Made by a program: the position numbers and the translations under genes. A DNA stretch of 64,000 nucleotides from an uncultured Clostridia bacterium (GTDB lineage: Bacteria > Bacillota > Clostridia > UMGS1810): NCBI GenBank assembly GCA_934463165.1, contig CAKSJG010000011.1, positions 14,783 to 78,782 on the forward strand. The letters are read 5' to 3'. Under the pieces are notes generated by a model. That model ran no database searches, was not told where the DNA came from, and was given only the letters and a program-made list of their open reading frames with translations. Below, piece by piece: positions 15,613-23,436 of this stretch. Within the stretch, counting starts at the first letter, position 1, and the number at the start of each line of letters is the position of its first letter.

Positions 15613-17685
15613 TTATTCATTCAGATACGGTTTCATGCTTTTTGCGCATATTCCCATTGTTGAAAGATTATGCAGCATTGCGCCCGATACCGGTGCGATA
15701 AGACCGGTTACTCCGCAAATTAATAGAACACTGTTAAACAGAGTTATAAATTTATAATTTGAATGTATTCTGTCGAACAACTCTTCGCTTAGGTTTCTTA
15801 AAACCACAAGTCTTTCAAGATCAGATGAAAGAAGCGTTATATCGGCGGTTTCGCGGGCAATGTCGGATGCGTCTTTCATGGCAACGCTTACATCCGCTGC
15901 CGCAAGTGCGGGCGAATCATTTATTCCGTCTCCGACCATAACAACCTTATGACCGCTGCTTTGTATCGATTTTATGATATTTAGCTTGTCTTCGGGCAAA
16001 ACACGTGCATGAAAACTGTCTATGCCAAGCTCTTTGCATACCGCCGACGCGGTACTTTCTCCGTCGCCGGTAATCATAAGAATATCTTTAAAGCCTTTAA
16101 CCTTAAGCTTTGATATGACATCTTTTGCATTCTTCCTAACCGGATCTTCAATGCATAACACTCCGCAAAGTTTGCCGCCAATGGCAAGATAAACCATGGA
16201 GTATTTATTGCCTGCAGCCTTTATGACATTTTCCTGCTCTTCCGTCAGGGGAACCTTCTCATCGTCAAATATAAAGTGAGCGCTGCCGATAAGAGCACGC
16301 TTTCCGTCTATATCTGACGCTATTCCGTGAGCAACGATATATTTTACATCGGCATGCAGCTCTTTGTGTTCAATACCCTTTTGCTGTGCGGCGGAAACAA
16401 TTGCCTTTGCCACACTGTGCGGGAAATGCTCTTCAAGGCATGCAGCCGTTTTAAGGATTTCATCATCACTGTAGTTTTCAAATGACAGAATCTTTGCCAA
16501 TGTCGGGCATGAAACCGTAAGCGTGCCTGTCTTGTCGAATACAACGGTATCGGCACATGCATAATTTTCAAGGAATCTGCCGCCTTTAATCATTATATCG
16601 TAATTTGTGGCTTCTTTCATTGCCGATATAACACATATTGGTGTAGAAAGTTTAATGGCACATGAATAATCCACCATAAGAGCCGACAGTGCTTTTGAAA
16701 AGTTACGTGTTAAAGCATATGTCACAACGCTTGTTATAAAGCTGAAAGGCACCAGAGAATCGGCAAATTTTTCTGCTTTTGTCTGAACACCCGATTTCAG
16801 ATCCTCGGAATTTTCAATCATCTCTATAATGTTATGAATCCTGCTGTCTGCGGAAAGCTTTACAACTTCAATATCTATCGAACCGTTCTCAACTACCGTT
16901 CCCGCATATACACTGTTGCCGTCCGACTTTTCAACGGGTATCGATTCTCCCGTCATGGAAGCTTCGTTAACCTCTGCCGAGCCGAAAACGACGGTACCGT
17001 CAACAGGTATCATACTTCCCTGCTGAATACGGATTACATCTCCCTTGCATACATTCGCAAGAGGAATAAGCTCCGCACCTTCGTCTTGTATTTTCCAAAC
17101 CTTATCTATATTGAATGACAGGCTGTTTGAAAGTGCATTTTTTGCTTTCTTTCGCGTATAGTTTTCAAGCAGAGACGATATGTTCAAAAGCGTCATTACA
17201 GAAGATGCCGTAGACGGAGATCCGCTGAGTATCGATGATGTTATGGATACCGCATCAAGCACATTCACGCCGATTTTGCCTTTTGAAAGACTCGAAATGC
17301 CCTCTTTCACAAACGGAACTGCCCTCTTAATTGTAAGAGGAACACGCAAAAATGAAGGCAAAAGCATTTTCATAGCAAGACTCTTTATCACAATCTTTTT
17401 TAAGTCCTTTTTAAATTCATCGTCGGTAATCTGAGCCTGAGTAAGTTCGCCGCCGTGTAAACAGGAAGTATCAAGGCTGCATATGGCATCAAAAATTTTT
17501 TGCTTTGCGCCGTGCGAATAATATATCAAAATTCCTCCGTTAACGTATGACACTTCTGCAGAACCAACGCCGTCAACGGATGTAATATATGAAATCAGTG
17601 CGCTTTCGCATTCTCTTTTAAATGCTCTTTTTCCGCAGCGGAGACGAATACGCCCGGGGGAATCATATACGATTTTGTATCTCAT
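15613..17685 (-). CDS. fezB: P1B-type metal ATPase, FezB (ferrosome)-like
   Basis: A 690-residue P-type ATPase with TGES (245-248, actuator), DKTGT (phosphorylated D384), an HP dipeptide in LEEHFPHSV and GDGINDSPAL. The N-terminus is an HMA-like fold lacking CxxC but carrying the basic PGRIRLR segment. The membrane metal motif is SCAIKLSTP (341-349) instead of CPC or SPC, which fits the P1B-6 group that includes FezB of ferrosome organelles (known in Desulfovibrio, Shewanella and Clostridioides difficile). The upstream 84-residue membrane protein and the feo genes support an Fe(II)-storage role. A generic Fe/Mn exporter is the alternative. Ribosome site GAGG precedes ATG 17685. Confidence 0.8.
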   Translation of the reverse strand: MRYKIVYDSPGRIRLRCGKRAFKRECESALISYITSVDGVGSAEVSYVNGGILIYYSHGAKQKIFDAICSLDTSCLHGGELTQAQITDDEFKKDLKKIVIKSLAMKMLLPSFLRVPLTIKRAVPFVKEGISSLSKGKIGVNVLDAVSITSSILSGSPSTASSVMTLLNISSLLENYTRKKAKNALSNSLSFNIDKVWKIQDEGAELIPLANVCKGDVIRIQQGSMIPVDGTVVFGSAEVNEASMTGESIPVEKSDGNSVYAGTVVENGSIDIEVVKLSADSRIHNIIEMIENSEDLKSGVQTKAEKFADSLVPFSFITSVVTYALTRNFSKALSALMVDYSCAIKLSTPICVISAMKEATNYDIMIKGGRFLENYACADTVVFDKTGTLTVSCPTLAKILSFENYSDDEILKTAACLEEHFPHSVAKAIVSAAQQKGIEHKELHADVKYIVAHGIASDIDGKRALIGSAHFIFDDEKVPLTEEQENVIKAAGNKYSMVYLAIGGKLCGVLCIEDPVRKNAKDVISKLKVKGFKDILMITGDGESTASAVCKELGIDSFHARVLPEDKLNIIKSIQSSGHKVVMVGDGINDSPALAAADVSVAMKDASDIARETADITLLSSDLERLVVLRNLSEELFDRIHSNYKFITLFNSVLLICGVTGLIAPVSGAMLHNLSTMGICAKSMKPYLNE

Positions 17686-17702
17686 AATAGCACGCCTCTT
17701 TT

Positions 17703-17957
17703 TTATTCAGCTGTGTCGTTGTCATCACAGCTACAGGCTTCTTTTTTTGCATCATAGCATATGTCCTGTGCTTCTTCCTTCATATTTTTGAATGTTTCGC
17801 GTGCATCATCCTGAAGCTTAATGCATTTTGCAAGCCCCGATACGCATATCTTTCTTGCTTTGTCGCTCTTTGCGGCTTTAACTCCGCAGGTTGCTGCAAG
17901 AGCTCCGCCTATAAAGCATAACAATTTTTCGTTTTTAATAAGTTTTGTAAATTTCAT
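17703..17957 (-). CDS. fezA: small DUF6110-like membrane protein, FezA-like
   Basis: An 84-residue protein with a short hydrophobic, Gly/Ala-rich helix (LLCFIGGALAATCGVKAA), then an amphipathic Lys/Glu helix and a Cys/Asp tail (CSCDDND). It lies 17 bases before the P1B ATPase gene. Small proteins of this kind precede P1B-6 ATPases in Clostridia, and in Clostridioides difficile the membrane protein FezA plus FezB is enough to implicate ferrosome formation. Equating this with FezA is an inference from size, topology and position; I could not align it. Ribosome site AAGGTG precedes ATG 17957. Confidence 0.6.
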   Translation of the reverse strand: MKFTKLIKNEKLLCFIGGALAATCGVKAAKSDKARKICVSGLAKCIKLQDDARETFKNMKEEAQDICYDAKKEACSCDDNDTAE

Positions 17958-18005
17958 AACAAATCACCTTCATAATTAATATTTTCAGAATGCAGCAAGC
18001 ATCCT

Positions 18006-18182
18006 TTATTTTTTATTGTTGCCGTGGCACGAACCGCGCATTGCGCAGTTCGCACAGCCACAGCCGCAGGAGGTTTTTCCGGCGGCCTTATCTTTTTTCA
18101 TGTGTCTTATTATGAGCACCACCACAAGTACAAGCACAGCCAAAACTATAATTGTTCCGATGTTTTTCAAAAGAAAATCCAT
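18006..18182 (-). CDS. FeoB-associated Cys-rich membrane peptide
   Basis: A 58-residue peptide. It has one N-terminal membrane helix (residues 8-26, Ile/Val/Leu only), a basic stop-transfer (RHMKKDK) and a Cys-rich tail CGCGCANCAMRGSCHG. This is the standard FeoB-associated Cys-rich protein placed just after feoB in Firmicutes, thought to deliver or receive Fe(II) at the pore. ATG 18182 follows GGAGG at 8 bases; feoB ends 33 bases upstream. Confidence 0.92.
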   Translation of the reverse strand: MDFLLKNIGTIIVLAVLVLVVVLIIRHMKKDKAAGKTSCGCGCANCAMRGSCHGNNKK

Positions 18183-18215
18183 GATAAAAACCTCCTTACG
18201 ATATGCTGATTTCTG

Positions 18216-20720
18216 TTATTTTATTCTTACTTTTGTATTCAATGTTTCGGATTCCTTATACGGCTTGAAAAGCATATATATGATGCACGCAATAAGAATT
18301 ACCGAAACAACAACACCGAAGATATTTGCAGAACCTGCAAACATTGCACCGATCTGATTAATGCAGAGTGCAACAACATAAGCAAATACACACTGATATC
18401 CGATTGCAAACCAGGTCCATTTTGCATTGTTCATCTCTCTCTTAATAGCACCCATAGCTGCGAAGCAAGGTGCACAGAGAAGGTTGAATACGAGGAATGA
18501 ATATGCTGTAATCGGTGTGAATGCCTGAGCCATTGTTGCATAAACCGAAGCGTCGCCGGCTCCGTAGAGTATACCCATTGTTCCTACGATATTTTCCTTT
18601 GCAACAAGACCTGTTATAGATGCAACGGTTGCCTGCCAGTTGCCCCATCCAAGCGGAGCGAATATCCAGGAAATTCCCTTACCTATTACTGCAAGAATAC
18701 TCATATCAAGCTGTTCTTCGCTGAGCATTGTAAAGTGTCCGTCAACAAAGCCGAAATATGATGTGAACCATACAAATATTGTAGAAAGAAGTATGATTGT
18801 TCCGGCCTTTTTAATGAATGACCAGCCGCGCTCCCACATGCTTCTGAGTACGTTTGATACTGTCGGAAGGTGATATGCAGGGAGCTCCATAACAAACGGT
18901 GCGGGATCTCCGGCAAACATTTTTGTCTTTTTGAGCATAATACCCGATATTATAATTGCAGCCATACCTATAAAGTATGCCGATGTTGCAACTGCAGCCG
19001 AGCCTGAGAAAATTGCGCCGGCAATCATTGCTATAAACGGAACCTTAGCACCGCAGGGAATGAAGGTTGTTGTCATTATTGTCATTTTTCTGTCACGGTC
19101 ATTCTCTATGGTTCTTGATGCCATGATACCCGGAACACCGCAGCCCGTACCTATGAGCATAGGAATGAACGATTTACCGGAAAGACCGAATTTTCTGAAT
19201 ATTCTGTCAAGTACGAATGCAATTCTGGACATATATCCGCAAGCTTCAAGGAATGCAAGAAGCAGGAAGAGCACGAGCATCTGAGGGACAAATCCGAGTA
19301 CCGCACCGACACCGGCAACAATACCGTCTAAGATGAGTCCGGATAACCACTCTGAGCAGTTAAGCTTTGTAAGAAGCGATTCAACAAGAACCGGAACACC
19401 CGGAATCCATATACCGAATTCAGCCGGATCTGGTTCTTCGCCGTCATAGCTTTCGTATGTATCTATTGCAGCTACAAGATCGGCGTGTGTTGCTTTTTCT
19501 TCGGAATCCTCCAATGTTTCTTCATCAACAACAGTGTATGTTGCTTCTCTGAGAGATTCTGTTTCGGAAGCAAATTCTCTGAGAGCTTTAACAGCTTCTT
19601 TTCCGTCAAAATCATCGGATTCGGAATCAATTGCAGCGGATACGGCTTCAACATCAATGCCCTTTGAATCGGCATATTCAATATATCCGTTGATTATCTG
19701 ATCGGCACCGCCGAATTCTTCTGCTTTTTCTTCATAAGCAGAACCGCCTATACCGAACAGATGCCATCCGTCACCGAAAAGACCGTCATTTGCCCAATCG
19801 GTTGCGGCTGAACCGACACCTACCATAGAAATGTAATAAACCAAAAACATTATAACGGCAAAAATCGGAAGTCCGAGGAAACGGTTTGTAACAACTTTAT
19901 CGATTTTATCCGAATTTGAAAGCTTGCCGGCATTTTTCTTTTTGTAGCACCCTTTAATAATCTGAGCTATGTAAACATAACGTTCATTTGTGATAATGCT
20001 TTCCGCGTCATCGTCAAGCTCATCTTCGGCAGCCTTTATATCGGCTTCGATATGCTTAATTACTGAATCGTCGATTTTAAGCTTATCTATCACCTTTGAA
20101 TCACGTTCAAATATTTTTATTGCATACCATCTCTGCTCATCTTCATTCATATCATGAAGTACGGCTTCTTCTATGTGTGCAATCGCGTGTTCAACAGTGC
20201 CGCTGAAAGTATGCTGCGGAAGAGTTCTTCCCTGTTTTGCGGCAGTTATTGCTTCCTCTGCGGCAGCCATAACGCCTTCGCCCTTGAGCGCAGATATTTC
20301 AACAATCTTACATCCGAGCTCTCTTGAAAGCTCGGCAATATTTATTTTATCGCCGTTCTTTCTTACAACGTCCATCATGTTAATTGCAATAACAACAGGA
20401 ATACCAAGCTCGGTGAGCTGTGTTGTAAGATAAAGGTTTCTCTCTAAGTTTGTACCGTCAATAATATTTAGTATTGCATCGGGTCTTTCTTCAATAAGAT
20501 AATTTCTTGCAACAACTTCTTCGAGTGTATAAGGCGAAAGTGAATATATACCGGGTAAGTCGGTAATTATTACATCGCTGTGCTTTTTAAGCTTTCCTTC
20601 CTTTTTTTCAACCGTTACTCCGGGCCAGTTTCCCACAAACTGATTGGAACCCGTAAGAGCATTAAACAATGTGGTCTTACCACAGTTTGGATTACCTGCA
20701 AGGGCAATTCTGATATTCAT
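18216..20720 (-). CDS. feoB: ferrous iron transporter FeoB
   Basis: An 834-residue GTP-gated Fe(II) importer. The G domain has GNPNCGKT (9-16), WPGVTVE, DLPGIYSLSPY and NMMD (114-117, the usual FeoB G4). The helical GDI-like domain is followed by a membrane half with two Gate motifs (GTGCGVPG near 524 and the IPCGAKVPF block near 554). Between the first and second membrane helices lies an extra acidic stretch of about 110 residues (about 325-436), much longer than in Escherichia coli FeoB. Both feoA genes lie upstream in the same operon and DtxR-like boxes overlap the promoter. Confidence 0.97.
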   Translation of the reverse strand: MNIRIALAGNPNCGKTTLFNALTGSNQFVGNWPGVTVEKKEGKLKKHSDVIITDLPGIYSLSPYTLEEVVARNYLIEERPDAILNIIDGTNLERNLYLTTQLTELGIPVVIAINMMDVVRKNGDKINIAELSRELGCKIVEISALKGEGVMAAAEEAITAAKQGRTLPQHTFSGTVEHAIAHIEEAVLHDMNEDEQRWYAIKIFERDSKVIDKLKIDDSVIKHIEADIKAAEDELDDDAESIITNERYVYIAQIIKGCYKKKNAGKLSNSDKIDKVVTNRFLGLPIFAVIMFLVYYISMVGVGSAATDWANDGLFGDGWHLFGIGGSAYEEKAEEFGGADQIINGYIEYADSKGIDVEAVSAAIDSESDDFDGKEAVKALREFASETESLREATYTVVDEETLEDSEEKATHADLVAAIDTYESYDGEEPDPAEFGIWIPGVPVLVESLLTKLNCSEWLSGLILDGIVAGVGAVLGFVPQMLVLFLLLAFLEACGYMSRIAFVLDRIFRKFGLSGKSFIPMLIGTGCGVPGIMASRTIENDRDRKMTIMTTTFIPCGAKVPFIAMIAGAIFSGSAAVATSAYFIGMAAIIISGIMLKKTKMFAGDPAPFVMELPAYHLPTVSNVLRSMWERGWSFIKKAGTIILLSTIFVWFTSYFGFVDGHFTMLSEEQLDMSILAVIGKGISWIFAPLGWGNWQATVASITGLVAKENIVGTMGILYGAGDASVYATMAQAFTPITAYSFLVFNLLCAPCFAAMGAIKREMNNAKWTWFAIGYQCVFAYVVALCINQIGAMFAGSANIFGVVVSVILIACIIYMLFKPYKESETLNTKVRIK

Positions 20721-20772
20721 AAACCTGTTCCTCTCTTTCTTTATCCGTCGGCAACTGCCGATTCAATTTAAT

Positions 20773-20994
20773 TTACTGTACTTCAATCATTTCCGCATCA
20801 GCTTTACGGAGCGTAAGCTCGTAGCCTCTTACGGTTACTTCAATCGGATCTCCGAGCGGAGCAACCTTTCTTATGTACACGGATACACCCTTGGTTATAC
20901 CCATATCCATAATTCTGCGCTTTACGGCACCCTCACCGTGCAGCTTTACAACAGTTACTGTATCGCCGACTTTTGCCTGCTTTAATGTATTCAT
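20773..20994 (-). CDS. feoA: FeoA domain protein (second copy)
   Basis: A 73-residue SH3-like FeoA protein with RRIMDMGITKG and APLGDPIEVTVRGYELTLRK, the classical FeoA block. It is thought to act as a cytoplasmic accessory of FeoB. ATG 20994 has AGGAGG. This copy is closer to typical FeoA than the one upstream. Confidence 0.93.
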   Translation of the reverse strand: MNTLKQAKVGDTVTVVKLHGEGAVKRRIMDMGITKGVSVYIRKVAPLGDPIEVTVRGYELTLRKADAEMIEVQ

Positions 20995-21030
20995 TGTTTG
21001 TCCTCCTAAAAATATATTATTTTATTAAAA

Positions 21031-21240
21031 TCAAATTATGATTTTTTGTGCCATTTCTTCGCTTATGGCAACTCTGGTCTCCTTGACGTTCACAATAACA
21101 TTTCCTCCGAGAGCACTGACAATTGTTACAGTTCCTCCGACAACGAACCCGAGATTTTCCAAATGTTTTTTTATCTCAGGTTTGCCGCCTATTCTTTTTA
21201 TAATATTTTCTTCACCGACATTTGCTAAACTTAGCGGCAT
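21031..21240 (-). CDS. feoA: FeoA domain protein (first copy)
   Basis: A 69-residue SH3-like protein with KHLENLGFVVGGTVTIVS and a basic/Ala C-terminus (RVAISEEMAQKI). It is the first gene of the feo operon, and GGAGG lies before ATG 21240. Two tandem FeoA proteins before FeoB are usual in Clostridia. Confidence 0.9.
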   Translation of the reverse strand: MPLSLANVGEENIIKRIGGKPEIKKHLENLGFVVGGTVTIVSALGGNVIVNVKETRVAISEEMAQKIII

Positions 21241-21256
21241 ATCTTACCTCCGTTCC

Positions 21257-21274
21257 GGTTAGAATAGTCTAACC
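21257..21274. promoter_or_regulatory. DtxR-like box 1 of the feo operon
   Basis: GGTTAGAATAGTCTAACC, with 7-base arms GGTTAGA/TCTAACC around a 4-base centre. It lies within the leader just before the feoA ribosome site. Confidence 0.65.
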
Positions 21275-21290
21275 CGTATCCAAAATAAAT

Positions 21291-21308
21291 AGTTAGCCCT
21301 TGCTAACT
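21291..21308. promoter_or_regulatory. DtxR-like box 2 of the feo operon
   Basis: AGTTAGCCCTTGCTAACT, with perfect 7-base arms, downstream of the -10 element. Confidence 0.65.
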
Positions 21309-21319
21309 TCTTCCATAAG

Positions 21320-21337
21320 TTAGTTTAGCACAACTAA
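21320..21337. promoter_or_regulatory. DtxR-like box 3, overlapping the feo -10
   Basis: TTAGTTTAGCACAACTAA, with 6-base arms TTAGTT/AACTAA. It covers the -10 hexamer at 21322-21327, so binding should block transcription. Confidence 0.7.
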
Positions 21338-21350
21338 TCAATTTTGTCAA
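21322..21350 (-). promoter_or_regulatory. sigma-A promoter of the feo-fez operon
   Basis: On the minus strand TTGACA (21345-21350), a 17-base spacer and TAAACT (21322-21327). Confidence 0.72.
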
Positions 21351-21529
21351 TAGATTATTTTAATTTTTTTAAATTTGTAAAATTAAAACATCCGAATTGT
21401 GAGTGTATAAATGTTTTTTGTATGTTTTGACATGTATAAAACCCGTATTAATATTAATAATTTGCAGAAAACGTCCTGTTTCGCCGGCAATTGTACACAT
21501 GTCATGTTCTAAATATCCTCCGCCCGCTA

Positions 21530-21742
21530 TCATACACGGAATATGATAATTGGCAGCTTATTGTATTCCTCACCGTATACCGCTCCGCCATTGTACCGCT
21601 TTAAACATTCGCGCAATTCCAACTCCTTCAAATCACGCCGAATAGTCATTTCACTGACAAAGAAATGTAGCGCAAGTTTTTTGACAGTTGTGTGTCTGCT
21701 ATGTTTCAAGTAAGCAAACATGGCGATTTGTCTCTCATTCAA
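21530..21742 (-). pseudogene. DeoR-family regulator, N-terminal fragment
   Basis: A 70-residue frame holding only the DeoR winged helix: VKKLALHFFVSEMTIRRDL and the NGGAV end motif, then a stop after FRV. Normal DeoR repressors continue for a further 180 residues as a sugar-phosphate sensor; none of that is seen downstream to 21241. The start would be TTG 21742 with GGAGAAGG upstream. It therefore looks like a truncated gene, although a stand-alone DNA-binding domain cannot be excluded. Confidence 0.7.
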
Positions 21743-21804
21743 AGCTATATAGCCTTCTCCTTCTGTTTATCAAAATGTTCGTTTTCAAACATTTCAAACA
21801 TCTA

Positions 21805-21833
21805 TTGACTTTCCGTATGTTTTATTATATTAT
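21805..21833 (+). promoter_or_regulatory. sigma-A promoter upstream of the GDPD gene
   Basis: TTGACT (21805-21810), a 17-base spacer and TATTAT (21828-21833). The resulting leader (about 190 bases, 21840-22030) holds no gene and one terminator-like hairpin. Confidence 0.6.
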
Positions 21834-21967
21834 AAATCTTAAGAAATTACAATTAAGGCTAAACGTTGCGATTTAAGCCCCCTTTGAGCAGTCAAAGCTG
21901 TAATTAAAATAAACAAATTCACAGCGCTTATATTAAAGTAGCTAACATTTGGTATATGCAAATCAAA

Positions 21968-22007
21968 AAACTGCATTTTATCTGCAAAACAGATAATTGC
22001 AGTTTTT
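21968..22007. terminator. hairpin with T-run in the GDPD leader
   Basis: AACTGCA..TTATCTG pairs with CAGATAA.TTGCAGTT across a CAAAA loop and is followed by TTTTT on the plus strand; the mirror T-run allows function on both strands. It sits 24 bases before the GDPD start. Confidence 0.6.
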
Positions 22008-22030
22008 GAAATAAAAATTAAGGAAAGGAA

Positions 22031-22792
22031 ATGAGAGTATTGAAATTTAAAGCCCAAAAAAACGTACTGATTGCCGGCCATCGCGGCTATCCTGCAAAAT
22101 TAACCGAAAATACACTTGCCTCTTTTCAAGCGGCGACAGATTCCGGGGTTGACATGATTGAAACAGACATTCGTATTACAAAGGACAAGCACTTAGTTCT
22201 TATGCACGACAGCAGCGCCGAACGAGTCGGCGGAAATTCAAGATTAATACGAGATATGACGCTTGAAGAAGTCATGGCACTGCGCATCGGCAAGGAAAAA
22301 GCATCAATTCCAACGTTAGATGATCTTTTTGATCTGTTTTCAGACAACAAAGCATTATTATACAATCTTGAAATCAAAGTATACAGTCATGAAGAGGGAA
22401 TAGAAGCCGTTCATGACACTGTAGTTCAAGCGGTGGCACTTTGTCAAAAATTTGATGTCTGTGACCGCGTAATTTTTAATAGCTTTGATGCCTATGTGCT
22501 GGAATATATCTATAAAAATTATGGAAACAGGTTTAAGCTTCATGGTTACTACCCATACAGTATTATGGAAAATATAACGAATAATCCGAATAATTATCTC
22601 GACTATGCATGTTTTTGGGCACACGGAGAAGAAGCAAAGGCATTTTGCGATTATTTGAAACAACATGGAATAGAGCCTTGTACCGGTTCCGACACTACCG
22701 AAACACAATTTTACGAAGCGGCTAAATACGGTTGCTCTATGTTTACATTAGATGACCCTGCAAAGGCCATTGAGTGGCGAAAAAAATTATAA
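22031..22792 (+). CDS. glycerophosphodiester phosphodiesterase
   Basis: A 253-residue GDPD-family TIM-barrel enzyme that hydrolyses glycerophosphodiesters to glycerol-3-phosphate and an alcohol. Catalytic and metal motifs are intact: HRG (17-19), ENT (26-28), ETD (44-46), MHD (58-60) and LEIK. No signal peptide is present, so it acts in the cytoplasm. AAGGAAAGG precedes ATG 22031. It is a single-gene unit between a truncated DeoR gene and the DtxR gene, separate from iron genes in function. Confidence 0.9.
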   Translation: MRVLKFKAQKNVLIAGHRGYPAKLTENTLASFQAATDSGVDMIETDIRITKDKHLVLMHDSSAERVGGNSRLIRDMTLEEVMALRIGKEKASIPTLDDLFDLFSDNKALLYNLEIKVYSHEEGIEAVHDTVVQAVALCQKFDVCDRVIFNSFDAYVLEYIYKNYGNRFKLHGYYPYSIMENITNNPNNYLDYACFWAHGEEAKAFCDYLKQHGIEPCTGSDTTETQFYEAAKYGCSMFTLDDPAKAIEWRKKL

Positions 22793-22866
22793 ATATCTCA
22801 TTTGAATGTTAAGTGATATTTGCTTTCATTACAAACCTACAATGTGTAAAATCTATATTTTAAAAC

Positions 22867-22884
22867 TTAGTTTGACATAACTTA
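22867..22884. promoter_or_regulatory. DtxR-like box at the DtxR promoter
   Basis: TTAGTTTGACATAACTTA has arms TTAGTT/AACTTA, 5 of 6 symmetric, and the same TTAGTT half as feo box 3. It contains the -35 hexamer of the next gene. Confidence 0.5.
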
Positions 22885-22900
22885 CTAATTGTGATACAAT
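22872..22900 (+). promoter_or_regulatory. sigma-A promoter of the DtxR-family gene
   Basis: TTGACA (22872-22877), a 17-base spacer and TACAAT (22895-22900). Confidence 0.75.
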
Positions 22901-22955
22901 ATATATAAATACATATTGATAATATCGGTTTGCATGCCGATAGTGAGGTAATAAA

Positions 22956-23339
22956 ATGATAATAAAAGAATCTGCAGAAAACTATCTTGAAGCAATACTT
23001 ATGATAAAAAAACAAAAGGGCAACGTACGCAGTGTGGATATTGCCAATTTTTTAAACATCACAAAACCCAGTGTATCTGTCGCAATGAAGTCATTCAGAG
23101 AAGAGGGATATATAATTGTTGATGATAACGGAAGTATAACGCTTACAGAAAAAGGAATGGACATTGCCAAAAATATATGTGAAAGACATGAAATTATTGC
23201 AAAAGCCCTTATCGCTCTCGGAGTTGACGAATCAATAGCTTATGAAGATAGCTGCAAAATTGAACATGACATAAGTCAGCAAACATTTATTGCAATAAAA
23301 GAACATCTCAAAAAACACGGAATTTTACAGAATTCTTGA
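22956..23339 (+). CDS. DtxR/MntR-family metal-dependent repressor
   Basis: A 127-residue regulator with an N-terminal winged helix (ENYLEAILMI, VDIANFLNITKPSVS, ITLTEKG) and a dimerisation/metal domain (CERHEIIAKALIALGVDESIAYED). The metal motif DSCKIEHDIS keeps Cys, Glu and His at the positions of Corynebacterium DtxR C102, E105 and H106, where MntR would have Glu instead of Cys; this hints at iron sensing. There is no SH3 domain. A box overlapping its own promoter suggests autoregulation, and it is the best candidate to read the boxes at feo and DUF3793. Confidence 0.9.
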   Translation: MIIKESAENYLEAILMIKKQKGNVRSVDIANFLNITKPSVSVAMKSFREEGYIIVDDNGSITLTEKGMDIAKNICERHEIIAKALIALGVDESIAYEDSCKIEHDISQQTFIAIKEHLKKHGILQNS

Positions 23340-23370
23340 TGCAAAACAGTTTCGGCGTATTTAAATTCGG

Positions 23371-23415
23371 GTTCGGTGCAGAGCATGATATGTTTCTGTA
23401 TCGAACTTTTATTTT
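23371..23415 (+). terminator. intrinsic terminator after the DtxR gene
   Basis: GTTCGGTGCAGA (23371-23382) pairs with TCTGTATCGAAC (23395-23406) as a 12-bp stem with two G-U pairs; a T-rich tail follows. It ends just before the apbE ribosome site. Confidence 0.75.
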
Positions 23416-23436
23416 ATATATTTTGGAGAAATGCCT

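Noticed and set aside
15613..17685. Assignment of the P-type ATPase as a copper or zinc exporter
   Set aside because: No CPC or SPC membrane motif and no CxxC in the N-terminal domain; iron genes surround it.
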